Source of the DNA: Dromaius novaehollandiae
Taxonomy: Eukaryota > Chordata > Aves > Casuariiformes > Dromaiidae
Length of the DNA: 64,000 nt
NCBI RefSeq assembly: GCF_036370855.1
Contig: NC_088112.1
Location: 19,770,469-19,834,468, forward strand
Direction of reading: 5' to 3'
Part shown: piece by piece, positions 26,866-39,965 of the stretch
Layout of the letters: each line of letters opens with the position of its first letter
Numbering within the stretch: position 1 is the stretch's first letter
Position numbers and translations under genes: made by a program
Notes under the pieces: model-generated
What the model saw: the letters and a program-made list of their open reading frames with translations, nothing else
Databases searched by the model: none
Told to the model about the DNA's origin: nothing

Positions 26866-29800
26866 CTTGGTATTTGTATTAAATAATAATTTCTAACTTG
26901 CTTCACCTCCTGCAGCTTCATTTCCTCTCATCAGATACAATCCTAGGAGGGTTCAGAGTGCAAATCCAACGCCTGTGGCATTCAGACTGCCCAGTCTGAA
27001 AAAATGAATCTGAAACTCTCAACACATGATAAATGTGGGGAAATCTTCATTTGATTTCCTTCTTCTTTTTCAGAGGTTTCTGGTATTTCAACTTTCTTTC
27101 TGGCCACAAGAGCAGAAATTGAACCCTCGGAGCTATCAGTCCTTGTGGGCACAAGAGCCTTGGGAGGTCTCTGCCTTCTTTTCAATTTTTTGTATTAAAA
27201 TAGCAACAGAGATGGGAGGTGATGCCGGCACTAACTGGGCACTGAGGGTTTCAGCAGAGGAAGAAGCTCAGCAGTGCTTGGAGACAGGACCTGAGTTGGC
27301 CAAACTGCCCGAGCACCGATGGAAATATCATGCCGCAAAAACACCAAAGAGCCATCGAAATCGCTAAACTACCAAACTAACAGGGGAAAAAAACACGTGT
27401 GACAGCTGACCTGAGCACTCACTGAGGAAGAAACAGGTTGTCCCGCGCTGGTCTGTTGGCCTCTGCAGCACCAGTACATTCCTGGCCCCGGACAGCTCAG
27501 AGCTGCATCAGGTGCACAGAAAAGATGGGACAGGCTCTGTGTCTTCCCAATTTCACTGCGAATTAAAATTGCACAGTGGAGGCCATCCCTGTTCTCATGT
27601 TTTAATATTAAATGTTACTAGTGGACTCACCTCGGGATCTCGGCATTGGCCAAAGCATGCCGGAGGTTCAGTGAACAAGGGAAATTTGTGGGGAACCACC
27701 ATGGGGAGAGGTCCTCCCACAGCTGGGAAGAGCAGAGATGCTCCAAGCAGGACCTCACCAAACATCCCGTCCTCACCACCCAGATCAAACACAGCAGGAG
27801 TCCCCAGTTCGCTCCCCTAATTCACTCGATTCCGCTTTTTCTTGTTGCTTTTCAAGGAATCGTTTTAGAGCTAGAGCATCATGAGTAAATAATTGGTCAT
27901 TTCTGCTTCTACCCTCCTGAATCTTGTAGCCACGTACGGTGCACAATGTTACTTCGGGTCTCTAATTGTGAGATTAATTAGTTTATTTGAAGAAATACAC
28001 TTGAAGTAATAAAAGAAAGAAGACGAAGAAGGAGCAGCCCATAAAATCATTATATTCTAGTAGTTTTATTGATACAGATTAGGCGAAATAGCTGGAAGAC
28101 AGAGAAAGAATCATATTTAGCTCAGGTAATAAAATTATATGAGCTGCCATTTTCATAATGTTAAACAAGACCTGAGGGAAGCTTAACTTAAAAGATTACA
28201 CAGGTGGATTCTTTTTCTTTGGAGAACATGAAAGATTATTGTAAATGTCTGCTTGTGCAGGCCGCCTCTTCAAACACAGTCACAAGAAATTAGCCAAACA
28301 CTGATTTTCCGCAATGCAGCCTGGCTTGCGTGGGCTTTCCCTGCACGCCAGAGCGTTACCCCGGTGGAGCCGCTCGCGGGGACGTGGCACGGGGGTTTTG
28401 CTCGGAGGGGGTCCTGATGGCAGGTGTCCCCATGCCACCCACCGCCATCCCCAGCACGCGCCCCGGGGACCAACACCTTCCCACCCCATGCCTGGGGGAC
28501 GCGGGCGGAGGAAGGCGGTACAGCACTCGTTAATGAAATTAGTGCAATCAGTGGCAGCCCTCGGGGCTCCCCGTGGTGGCCGGTTCGTGGCAGCAGCCCC
28601 TGGGGTGGCCCCAGGCGCAGGGATTGCCCGGAGGAGGGGAGCGAGCCCCTCGCATTCTGCTAAAATGGTGAAGTTCTTAGTTCTGATGTCTTCGTCCTTA
28701 GTTTAGCAGAAGTCCGGCTCTACATGACGCTTGGAAAGCCAGCAAGTCTCGCCTAATCTTCATCTGAAAGATGAAGCTTGTAATTAAAAAAAGAAGGTGA
28801 GGAAAACAGCACCTTTTCCAGCTTGCAAGCAGGACATGTTCCCAAACAATCCGGATGCTGGGCTTGGGAATCTGTTTTGTTTTTTTACCTTGATGTTCGC
28901 GAGCTTAAAGCAAGAGGATCCAAAGACTATGATGAGAGCAATAACCATTCCGAGACGTTTATAAATGACCCTCTTAACTGTTTATGAGACATTATCTGAG
29001 GTAAAGCAGAGTAGGAGAAATAAACTTGAAGTAGGAAGAGCTGGCTTGCCTCCCAGATGGAGCATGATAAAGCACCAGTGTCAGTGTTTCTTCTCAGTTT
29101 TATGGCAGCCTTTAACTGCTTGGTGTTTAGGATTTTTTATCAGAAAACGGAAAGAAGAAGGAATGGATCCAAAGCAAAGTGGTTTTCACAAACAATATTC
29201 TCCAAATGACTTTATGTGAGCAGATACTGTGTTATCTGGCTATCAAGATAACACCATTTATTTTTTTACTTGCCACAACAGCCTGCTACTCAGATTCCCA
29301 GTCCTGGTATGTCCAAGGAATTCCTGAGCACAGCAATAAATTTTCAAAGGGATCTGGGTGACCCCACTGCTTCTCTCCTATTAGAAAATATCTCAAACAA
29401 AGTTAATCTCTGGTCAGATTTAGCTCATTGAATAGATTTCTATTGTCTCCCTTGAGCAACATCTTTGTTTTCTCTTCCCATATTTAGCAATGAATATTGT
29501 CATTACTTTAAGGCTCTCTAAATTTTGTTCATTTCCCTCAAAACATTAATGAATGGCCCTTGGGGGAACCGTGGGAATGGGATAAACTTCTACAGAATGC
29601 TCTCCTGGAAGATGAAAGTACATAAAAACGACCTTATTTCTTACTTTTCATTAACCCAAAGCATAAACCATCTTAAATCACAAACTTTCACTGCCCTTTC
29701 GAATAACTTTCAACCCTACTTTGAGAAAAAAGGGTAAAACCCAGTCGCTCCAATTCATTCAAGTTGTAAAATGCAAGATACAAACCAAACAGTAAATATG

Positions 29801-32800
29801 CTGGACCCAGACCTGGAGGAAAGGTAAACTGAGATGGAGGGCTCTAAACAGAGATTGCTGCTTGTAACTACCTGCTTTAGGCACCTACTCAGCAAGAAAG
29901 TACCTAAACTGTGCAGCAAGGCTCCAGGTAATGAGATATCAATGAACCATAGGCATTCGGCTCTGAAAACAGGGTCTAGTTTGATATTAAAATAGAGGAG
30001 AGTGTTATAAAGAATATTTTTTTTCTCGGTAAAAACAAATTACAGATTTAAGCAGTGGGATTTATAAAGCTGGCGGTTGGAGCTTGACTGGTTTCTACTG
30101 CTTTATGTTTCTGGCTTACTTCTTGGTTGTGAATTAGCAAAGCCATCAGTTTTATCCAGTGCCATCCCCCACAAAAGAGACAACCAGTCGGGTCTAGTAA
30201 AAAGAAAAAAGAAGGGAATACTGCTTATTGAGCAATAGCTTCTTTCTCCAAAACAACTTGTAAGGGAGTTTTGCTAGTTGTATTGGACATATTTATATTG
30301 GATGAAAACCTTCATTTTATTTTTCAAAATATTATGAAGACTTTATTGAAATGGTTGTCAGTGCTGGAGACAGAACAGAGTTTGATAAACAAAAAATGTC
30401 TATATCCATTTAAATAATATTTTTCTCATGCTTCTGCAAGCATGCAAGCTTCTGGAAATGCGTCAGACAAAATTCACAAAAGAAATCTGGCAAGCGGGAA
30501 AAAGATATATCTCTTAAATACTTCAGAAAGAAAACAGCTCTGACTGTCTTTTGCACAGCAGAGGAGGTTTCACTTTTCCCTAGTGCTCGTGGCTTCCCCC
30601 TGCCACGTGCCACAAGATCCGGGCAGGACCAGGGACATTCGGGGCTGGCGAGGCGCTGGAGGTCCTCCCCACCTCCGCTCACGGTGGCTGCGATGCTTTC
30701 GCGAGGACAGAGCCAAGGAGCTGAGGGAGCTCCATGTCTCATCCCCCACGGAGCCAATTTTCAGTTGGATCCAGCGCTGTGAACTTCTGCCAAGTCCAGT
30801 ATAAATTTATCATCAGTTCTCTTGAAACAGGACTTCCTCTCATCCCTAATTGATGGATTCGGCTTAGCTCCCCCAGACCTAGCTACTATCCCCAGGCAAA
30901 AGCAGAAGTGGAAATCTTTGAGGATTTACCTGGGAATAACAGACTTTGTAGGCTCTCACACCAAATCCAGGAGGTCCGGGAATAAAAGGCACGGCGGTTC
31001 CCGTGCTGTTAATGCTCTCAGCCATTGAGTCCCGGGCAGCAGCCCCATGGCCGGTGCTGGCTGCACGTTCCCAGGGGTACGGCGGGTCTCTGGGAGCAAA
31101 AGTGCCCCGATTTTCCCCGGGGCAGCCGAGCTCCAGCCGTGATCCGATGGCAGCACAGCGGCCGGGCTCCCAGCCTGTGTGCCGGGGGCTTGGGGTGCTG
31201 CTGGGGCCACCGGCCCGCACAGGAGCTCGAGGAGCATGCACCGGGGACGAGCAGGCAGAGCCGCTGCTCCGGCCAGACCCCAGATGCTGGAAATCCTGGA
31301 TAAATATGTAAAATCCCCTAATTCCACCAGTATAAAATTTCCAGGCAGAAAAAGAAGACGTGTCCAGGGAAACCATGCAACAGCCTGAACATCAGGCTTT
31401 CAGCTCCAAGGATTTCAGAAATCTTTGATTCAAAATTTCCACTAATGGTGTTTAAAAATATACCTTCCCAAGCCGGCAGGAACCCAAATGGAGAGCTGAG
31501 CGCTACTCACACCCACAGTGTGCAAGAAGTCACAGCAAGGCCCTGGAGGACCGGGGTGCCTTTGGAGAGGAGAGCGATGCCGTCCCCACAGCGGTGGGAT
31601 GTCCCCGCAGAGCCGGGATGCGGCAGGATGCTCCGTGGCTCTGCCTCTCTCTGTGCCAGGAGACCTCAGCCCTCCCCGCTGTGTAAGACCTCGCTGGAAA
31701 ACCACATATTTTAACGTGCTTGAACTTCTCTCCCACCGAACCAGAGCTGCTCTAATTCACCTTACTGTTACAGCACTACCCTCAGGCACAGTTGCTGTGT
31801 GTTTGATCCCTTTTTTCTTTTCCGTTTTCACCTTCTAGTTGTGTTTTTCTCCAGGCGAGAATACTGTCCATGGGAAATGGTTATGTACTCTACTGCAAAC
31901 AGAAGAAACTAGAAATGCCCATTTCTTGCACACTTTTTAGCTTCCTGACCATGGGAATAGGTTATTCTTCTGAGAGCAGCCGCCCAAGAAGAGATTAAGC
32001 ACCAAACTCTGTAAGAACTCAAATTTCTATTCTGCTGCTTTCATTATTTACTGGTAGAACAAAATACAGCATTCAAGTGCAAAACCAGGCAATAAATCCA
32101 TACACTTAGCACCATCCCCTGTAGATCCCCCAAGATCTACACCACTTTTGAACACACCCCAATGGCTGCAAACAGTATTTTAAGCACCGTGGCTCATCTC
32201 CGCTGAAAAACGAGGTGCCTTGAGACCTCTGAGTTTGCTCCAGGTGAGCCAAAAGCTCTATAAAACACAGCATCACACTCAGCTGTCGCTCGGGTACCAA
32301 CAGGACGATGGCCACGTTAACACAGCACGGAGCCCCGATAATGCGTTCGGAGCAACGACACACCATCCAGCTCTGCTGCTTTTGCATTTTGGCTCATGCA
32401 AAGCTAGCTTGTGCATAGCTGCACCACAGTCCTTTGCACAGACCAGACTTCTTTCCAGATGCAACAAAGTTAACCCCCAGAAAAAGGCAAAGGCTCTGAA
32501 ATTTGTTCCACGGCACAGCTAAAGATGTACAGATTTTGTCATCTAGGACAAGCACAGACACAGATTTTTGGACATGAAAGTCTTATTCCCCATTTGCTGC
32601 TTAAGAGCAGACGTGGAAGGAGAGCCCATGATGTACTGCGCTGCTCACAGGTTGACGTAGAGAAAAGTGCTTTGTAAAATAAAAAAAAAGATTGCTTGAC
32701 AGTGGAATATTTGAGCTGCCTGAAATAGATTTATTTATACTTTTTGGCAAAGATCACATTTTAATTGGGTTTATTATTCACATGAGCCAGGAACAATATA

Positions 32801-32838
32801 ATATTATCCAATAATATAGAGAATCTGACACCAAAACA
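26866..32838. other. Gene-free DNA with one strong AT-rich block and GC islets
   Basis: No coding exon is supportable. The block 27930-28200 is non-repetitive and dense in TAAT, ATAAA and TTTATT motifs. GC- and CpG-enriched patches lie at about 28340-28640 and 30980-31260, with only overlapping GC-driven frames in them. An AT-rich stretch from about 32660 to 32830 leads into the integrase remnant. Confidence 0.55.
27930..28200. promoter_or_regulatory. Candidate AT-rich non-coding element
   Basis: This block holds ATTAATTAG, CCATAAAATCA, TTTTATTGATA and several further ATAAAAT/TTTCAT cores within about 270 bp, with no transposon signature. Such motifs are typical of HOX and other homeodomain targets, and posterior HOX proteins are plausible inputs for a hindlimb gene. 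That link is inference; conservation across birds would be the test. Confidence 0.3.
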
Positions 32839-33060
32839 TGTCACAGCACACATTACATTTGCATTTGCCAGACACGGAATCCCATAAATTGTTATGTCTG
32901 ATAATGGTCTGCAGTCCAATGGACAAGACTTTAAACAATTTGCAGGGGATTATGGATTTCGACATACAACATCCAGTCACGGTTATTTGTAGTCAGGGAC
33001 TAAGGAGACAGATCTTGTGGCAGTTGCTCATGGTTCCTATAAAGTTCGAGTCGCAAAAGG
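32839..33060 (+). mobile_element. Decayed Ty3/gypsy-type integrase fragment
   Basis: One reading frame aligns with the catalytic core of gypsy-type retrotransposon integrases. It has the FARHGIP motif, then SDNG carrying the second catalytic Asp (codon 32900-32902), then F-K-x-F-A, Y-G-F, H-T-T-S-S and a worn tyrosine-serine-glycine segment. A Glu codon at 33005-33007 sits where the third catalytic residue belongs, one codon short of the usual D-35-E spacing. Stop codons at 32885-32887 and 32990-32992 break the frame, so it is dead as a protein. HGIP before SDNG favours gypsy over vertebrate retroviruses. No LTR, protease or reverse transcriptase is visible nearby. Confidence 0.72.
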
Positions 33061-36000
33061 AGAGACTCTCAGGAAGAAGAAAGGGGCAACGGCAACTCAT
33101 TTCTCTGGGAAGGGGGATGTGAACCAGAAAGAGAGGATCCAGCAGAGCCACTGAAGGACCAAAGAGCAACAACAGCAACAGAGGCAGAGATGCTCCTCGG
33201 GGCAGCTCGGGGGCTCAAGTTTCCTTCTCATGAAATGCAGCTGTACTGAACCTCTGCTCCTAATGGTCTTAATTAGGCATTGCAGGCCATTGCCAGGGAC
33301 ACGTGCAAAGAACCCAGCAAAATCCGAATGCTTCAAGGCTTGGAATTGGGCAGTCCTAGAGTATTTCAGGAAAAATACATCTAATGGAATGAAATGTGAG
33401 AGCAGAAGAAAAAGCAGGTGTGTTTTCATGCAGGTCTCTGCACACAGAGAGAGCAAGGAGCAGGATACCGGTGATGGGATGGGTCTGCACAAGGCAGTGT
33501 CCTTGGAAATGAGCTGTTTAACTACTTTTGATAATCTTTGCTTTGGTCCATTGCCTTGGAGCAGTACAGTAGAGCAGCAAAAGCACATAGCCTTGAAGAG
33601 CTTGAATGTCAGCCTGGACACCAGGGTTACGCTCAGTTCTTTCCAAAGTCTCCATGGGATCATTATCCTTTCCCCCCTCTTTCTGTGCAGAGTGCTGGAA
33701 ACCACTTGAAAGCGCGTGTGCTGAATGTGTGTGATCCGACCAAAGCTTTCCAAGTGAACTGAGCGTTGGCAAAGCAGTCCGGGTTGGGAGCAGTGGGAAT
33801 TGCTGTGCTCCATTTAGTAAGAGTACGAGAGCAGCGCATCTGTAGTATAAACAGCCCTGCATCGTCCTGCCAGGAATCTCTGCAGAATAAGGCAGGGAAA
33901 GAAGGAGAGGCTCGAAAAGAAGGATGCACGCACACGTCTTACGCTCTGCCAGGACTTGCCTATCCAGGGACTTTCAGGAGAGTGCAAAGTCATCGATGTC
34001 AGGCCTGAAATCCCTGTGTGAATGCATTCGGCACTGAACACGCTTTGACCTTTGCTCAAAGACTTCCCACTTGCAGATGATCCACCTTAACTTTCCTGAG
34101 CACGTCTGTGCAAAAAGGACTAAGAAAACCAAGCCAGGGCTGCAGCCACCGTCTGCAGCAGCGTAGCAGCTGAGAGCACCGAGGTTCTGCCTCCTCATGC
34201 TGACTGGAGAGTCTGGTTCCATTTGTTTTATGCTGTCCTTCACATAGTAAAAAAGATAGTACTTACAGGTTGGTCTTCTTTCTCTCCTTGGGTAACTGTC
34301 CGCCCTTTGTCTTGAAAACCTTTCAGAATTGTCCTGCTCGGTACCTAACTTTGTGCAAATAAATAAGAAGTCTACAGGCAAAAAGCTAAAGCACCGAAGA
34401 CATTGCAAGTTGGTAGCATTCAAACATGCTTTGCACTTCCAAATGCTCAAAAAGTCACACTAGCCAAGCTTTATAAATTTCATAAGCCTTCTGATTTAAG
34501 CAGAGGCAAAGTTTGGCTTTCCATTCCCCAGAGCAGTTCCAGAATACTGACTGTTATGCTGACTAGCTTCAAATTTGTGAGGAAGGAGACCTGCTGGTTT
34601 TGCTCTGCATAATGGCAAGAGAAGAAGAAGTGCTAAAAAAGAAAAAACAAAGCCACTGAACTGCTTTTTTCTAGCAATGGCAAAAATCATCTTGCTTGTG
34701 TTTTGCTGTTCAAATTACACCACACACATGTGCGAATCCTCTGATGTTAGAGCTGATGTTGTTCGCTGGGTCAGCTCCGGTTTGGGCCACAGGCAGGGTT
34801 TTAAATGGGGCAATTGGAAATGGAAGTATGTTCTGCTAAAAAAAAAACTGTACGCTTTTATCATCCGACTAAAGAAATGAATCCAGCGTGAGAGACTCCT
34901 GGGAACGTTTTGTGACACCAGCAGCAACTGTCCCAGAACATTTTGGACCGAGGTGTGACAACATCCATTTTACTGGGTGGCTCCCAGGACCGAAAGGCAC
35001 GAAGTGGCTCTCCCACACTCACCCACAGGCAGCTGAACCCCGTGGAGCTCTGCAGGTGCAAAATCACTGCAGAAGACACTGGCACATCCTCCTTGTGTTC
35101 CCAGAGCTCCTACGGATGTTTTCTGGAAGCAGAGCTGACACCTGTATAGTTTCTATGATGTTGATAAAATTCCCCTGATGGGAATGAAATTATGTCAGTA
35201 TTAAATGAGTATTAGTGATATCAGAATTAAGCCTTGTAGGTAGAGGATTTGACACTCTTATTACTGTGCCACCTGCTTGTTTCTAAACCAGCATGAAGAT
35301 CTGATTGTTCAAAAAGCATGAAATCCATTTTTTAGCCACGTTTGTCTGAAAGTTTGAATTTTGAATAAGAAATACTATTTCCATGAAATGTCTAATGTAG
35401 GTCTTCCAAGTGGCCATGGAGCTACTGGCACATTTTTCCAAATACTGATGGTGATTTTCACCAGGATTTTGAGTTTTCCTGGAAAACAGCTTAAATTTTC
35501 ATGAAATACTAATGTCACTAATGAATATGAGTACACTAAGCCAGGCAAATACAGGATATGAGCTTGGAAAAAAGGAGGTAACTCTGATTTTAAGCTGTTT
35601 GAATGGTTAGGGCACAGCCAGCCAGGGCAGGGCTGGGTGTCCTTCGTTTGATGTCCACCAGACCCGATGAGGAGACAGACCTCAAGGATGTGACTCAGCC
35701 CAAGCCTGGCTGTGGCTTAGCCAAAATCTCCTTCGGTGTTAGCCAAGGGGAGAAGACCGCGGGAGGGAAATGTGGCTGTCGGGAAGAAGGTCGGTTGAGG
35801 CAGGAGAAGCTCCCACCACCCCACGGTGGTGACCTGGGCTGTCCCCACCGCTTGCAGGAGCGATCTCCAGACTCATGAATTTTGGGAGAGGGCATTTCAT
35901 ATTCCCCAGGTGGGATGAAGTCTGGAGTTATAACAACTCAGCCCTCCCCAAATTCGGGATCTGTCTGCTGAGCCAAGGCACCTGGGAGCTGCCACGGCTG

Positions 36001-38920
36001 CGGCACCTCCTCGCCGTCGCCCCTTTCCTAACGTGAGGTTCTCCACTTTCAGTGTGCATTCAGCTTGGGACACAAAGCTCTTTTCCAAATTGGCTCCTAT
36101 TTCCTTATTGGCTCTTATTTCCTTATTAGTGCCCTAACAGCAAGGCATTCCTTACGGTACACTTTTCTTTTTCTTTTCTTTTTTTTTTTTTTAACATTAT
36201 TAATTGTCCTCAGTGACAGTTCTAAACGGTTGGTTGTTTTTTCCCCTCTGATAAGACAAACATGTTTAAATCAAACAAGCCTTGACAAATACTGAAGTTA
36301 TACACCGCACCGAAATAATGAGGGAGTCTTTTAATATAACAACACAATATGTATGGGCAAGTTATTACATTGGAACAGTATGAGCTTGTCAGATCACATT
36401 TATTGAAAGAATAAGTAAGAGGAAGAATAGCTGAAAGTATTCCACTGTACAAATAAGCAGCTGAGGAAATTTTCGGAAAAATAGTACGCATGCAACATTG
36501 AGCCACTTTCTACGCGAAACTCCCTGACGTCAATAAAATTCCCCACAATAAATTAAATGCTCTCATGCAAAAGAGAAAAATGCAAATTAAGTCCCAAATA
36601 CAACTTAGTCAGGTCCAGATGCGTAAAAGGAAGAGAGGAGGAACTGTGCAGGGCAGAATCGTAGGATCCTGACACCTCTCGTGAACACACTCAATGGCGA
36701 ATGGTGCAGCAACTCATGCACCAGCCCCTCTCTAACCATACAGAAATGTGTGCCTTACTAATACATATCTCTGTGGTGAATCAATGGCTATTGATGTATT
36801 TGATTGCAAACTATAAACCTGGAACAAGCAAACAGATCGGTCATAGAATGAATTTTATTAAAATACGCAGAGTAACAGCAAACAGAAGCGTACCAAGTCA
36901 CACTTTCCAAACCAACGAACTGCTCGGGTGATTGCAGTGAGCGGTATTACCTATTTGACTTGTGTGCTTTCCTAACACTAATTTGCTAAAATCAGGGAAA
37001 GGAAAGTATGAAAATAGCCCTGCACACTGGGCATGTGTTTGAATGCGTGTGTATATAATGTGGGCGACCAATTTTACAAAGCATACAGCAGCATGACTCA
37101 TACTGTCAATACAACTCCCAAACTTCGCATTTCTGAGGAAGTGCCAGTTTCGTGCTATTCGAAGCATATTTTGGAGGGTAAAGCGCTCCCTGCTCTGCCA
37201 GGTGACCTGCCCGCAACACTGGCCGGTCTGTGCGTGCTGCCAAGCGCTGCTCGGCCGGGTGCAGAGCAGGACGGGGCTGCTCCGCGCCTGGCCTGTGCTT
37301 CCTCCGCCGCCACCCGCGCCGCGGCAGGGCTGCCTCCACGAAGCTTTGCTTTCCTCGTGCTCCCAGCGGTGCCGTCTCCTCGACCAGAGATGCGCTCCAC
37401 GCCGCTGTGTGCAGCCCCTGGTGCGTTTCCAGGAACGGGCTTGGAGTGAGATGCTGCCCTTGCCTGGAGTTTGCCAGGCAGCCCCAAGGTTGGGCGATGC
37501 AGGGCAGCGATGCAGCCTGCTCAGGGCACTTCTTGTCCCGGCTTCACACACTCACGTTACGAGTTCCTATGCCATCGCCGTGAAAGTCAATGACAGCAGG
37601 CTGCTGCGCTGGAAAGAAGGCCAACCTCTACGTTTCTGCACGTCTTGGCAAGGGAGCTAAAGCCACTGTAGTCAAGAGGAGGTGCTGACAGGAGGGATTA
37701 GATCTCCCGGGAAGGAAGGCTCCTTTCCAGCACACTGGCTGGAAACATCGGCAGCGTGAGCCCCCTCTGCCCCTCAGCGCGAAGGTGGTGGGTAGTCGTG
37801 AGTCCTCAGAGGTCCCCGCTGGCCTGGTTTAACCACAGGACTGAACCTCCTGGGTTTCTGCTCTGGGCAGCAAGATCAGCAGCGCTGTAGCCCTTACCAG
37901 AGCGACGCTGGGCGATCACCGCTCTGAGCCCGGGCTCGGAGCCAGACGAGTGCAGCCGTGCAGCTTCCCCTAGTCAGACTGAGCTCCTCGATGGTCCTGC
38001 CCAAACCGAGCTCCCTGATGGCTTCATGCAAAATCTGACAGTCTCATCTCCAGAGATTCTTGCTGGAGGACAGCCAGAGAGTCATCGGTAGGCAACGCAC
38101 AGCACCCACAAGGTCTGACCTTGCCTTTGGGCCTCCTAACCTGCCCGAGCACGTTCCTCCTGTGCGTTGACAACGAGGGTTTGGGTCCTCCTCGTGCACT
38201 GAGGGAGGAGGAGGGCAAAACTCCCACGGCAGTGAGTGCAACACCGCCGTTCTCACGGCAGTTCTGGAGGGCAGGAGCCTGCACGGTGAGCCATCCGCCC
38301 AGCTCCCACCACGCAGGGCGCGTACAGTCCCCTGCTTGCCTTCGTGCTTGTCGTTGCTGCAGGCGCTGTGCATCAAGGGAAGATGATAGCTGCAACCTAA
38401 CACAGAAATAATTAACTGAGGTGCACCGAGGGGAAAATACCATGATGACTGCAATGAGCATCAACGGCCCGCAGCCTGAGGCAGCACAAGTTGTCAGGAG
38501 CGGGGAGCAGCATCCCCGGGAGAGCTGCCACTCAGCACGCTAATTTGTCGTGGCTGGGCAGCCCTCTCCCTCGCAGCCCTCAGCCTGCTGTCAGAAAACA
38601 GCATGGCGTGTAAATTTACACTGCGAGGAATTAACAGCCAGCTCTGGAGGGAGGCGTTTCGGGTTACACAGCTGCAGCTGGGTGATTGGAGCGGGTATGA
38701 GAGGCAGAGCGCTGGGGAGGAAGGACCTGCCACCTCGCAGCATCTTCTGGTGGCACCCGCCGAGCCTGCTCAGACGCAGATCTTGCTCATCATGAATGGC
38801 CTATCTGCTTTTAACTTCTCTTCTTGGTGAACCTGGGGGGAGAGACTCCAGGAAATGAAAGGCAGAGCAAGGTGGGATCCCTCCAGGAGCTCTGGATGTC
38901 CTGCTGCACGGAAAGGAAAG
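33061..38920. other. Gene-free unique DNA
   Basis: No supportable coding exon. A T-rich run lies at about 36166-36193. The block 36480-36640 combines a CRE and an octamer. A GC-rich patch at 37190-37500 yields overlapping frames on both strands but no protein family. A GGAAA mini-run (about 38909-38925) abuts the CR1 tail to the right. Confidence 0.5.
36480..36640. promoter_or_regulatory. Candidate element with perfect CRE and octamer
   Basis: TGACGTCA occurs at 36525-36532, immediately followed by an AATAAAA string. The exact POU octamer ATGCAAAT lies at 36580-36587, about 50 bp on. The sequence between is AT-rich and non-repetitive. Both motifs are perfect consensus sites for CREB/ATF and POU factors respectively. 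Enhancer function is inferred. Confidence 0.3.
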
Positions 38921-38924
38921 GAAA

Positions 38925-39092
38925 GCATCACAGAGCATCACAGAGCAGCTGATGTTGGAAGGGACCTCTGGAGATCATCCAGTGCAACCCCCTGCTCAAG
39001 CAGGGTCACCTAAAGCACATTGCCCAGGACCCTGTCCAGATGCCTTTTGAGTATCTCCAAGGACGGAGACTCCACAGCCTCTCTAGGCAAAC
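38925..39092 (-). mobile_element. CR1 retrotransposon, 5'-truncated 3' end
   Basis: Starts with two copies of an AGCATCACAG unit, the reverse complement of a CR1 3' microsatellite tail. It then follows the avian CR1 3' region: TTGGAAGGGACCTCTGGAGA, the atcatccagtgcaacccc block, CAAGCAGGGTCACCTA, and the actccacagcctctctaggcaa block. The low divergence from familiar avian copies makes this the youngest repeat in the window and is the main evidence for a bird genome. The right end is abrupt, as expected for 5' truncation during reverse transcription. Confidence 0.92.
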
Positions 39093-39659
39093 GGCTCATC
39101 TCCTCTTTCGCAGGGGAGAGGGTCTGGAAGAAGCAAAGCAAAGCAGGTTGAAAACACGTGGGTAGAAGCTGGGCCAGCTGTGCTGTTGAGAGCGCTGCCC
39201 AGCTGCAGTCGGCCTGAGTGCTGTGCACGTCGCGGTGGCTGCCCCGGGGCTGCCCGAGGTCCCGCCTGAGCTACACGCGGGAGGAGGACGGCCCAGGCCG
39301 ATGCAAAACAGGGATGGCATGCGGCTCCGAAGGCCGCGGGGGTTTTGCATGCAGCGAGGGCGCAGCCATCACCACCGAGGTTGGCTCCATCCGAAGGAGC
39401 TGCGGAGCACAAGGGTGACGGATTGCAGGGGGCAGAGAAAATGGCCAATTCCCGGAAAGGTGGCATGCACGGAGCCCGCCGGGAGCAGCCCTCGCTGCCC
39501 GGCGCTGACGGGAGCTGTGCCGGGAACGCTGCGCCCAGGTCAGAGCACCTCACAGCAGGAAAACATGGAATAAACGCTGGGAAAGGGTTTTAGAAGAAAG
39601 CAGAGAGCTGCGATAAGGCGGCTGGGCTGGAGGGTGTGGGCTGAGCTCTGCGGGAAGAT
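39093..39659. other. GC-rich spacer between two CR1 copies
   Basis: CpG content is raised at about 39215-39540. The reading frames overlap on both strands and show no family. It might be an orphan CpG islet; I see no splice sites or promoter motifs that I would defend. Confidence 0.4.
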
Positions 39660-39965
39660 TAAAAGAGCTATATACGTACCGCGGCACTGGGAGACGGCTA
39701 AGGGGCCGTGATAACAGCCTACAAATATTTGGATGCTGTAAACATCAAGGAGGGAGAGGAGTTATTTACGGTTATACATGGGGCATAACTAAGAGTAATG
39801 GGATGAGATTAGGAAAGGAAGGTTTTAGGCTGAATATCAGGAAATATTTCCCAACAATGTAATGCGTGAGGCTGCAGAATAATCCTTCCAAGGGAGCCAT
39901 GGGAGCACATCAGTGTAGACGGTTACAGCTACCCATGACTAAACCCTGGGCTATGTGCTGCCAGG
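39660..39965 (+). mobile_element. Older CR1-family fragment, sense orientation
   Basis: Matches the CR1 region just downstream of the reverse transcriptase domain in sense orientation: a CTACAAATATTTGGATG block, AACATCAAGGAGGGAGAGGA, then AGAGTAATGGGATGAGATTAGG, then GGCTGAATATCAGGAAATAT, then GAATAATCCTTCCAAGGGAG. Divergence is clearly greater than in the copy at 38925, so this is an older insertion. Its 3' end fades without a recognisable tail repeat. Confidence 0.8.

Noticed and set aside
33030..33055. B-box-like GTTCGAGTC string suggesting a tRNA gene
   Set aside because: No A box at the right distance and no cloverleaf can be drawn around it.
33097..33813. 238-codon - strand frame next to the integrase remnant
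   Set aside because: No retroelement or other domain is visible, and a shorter overlapping + frame of similar quality exists; probably chance.
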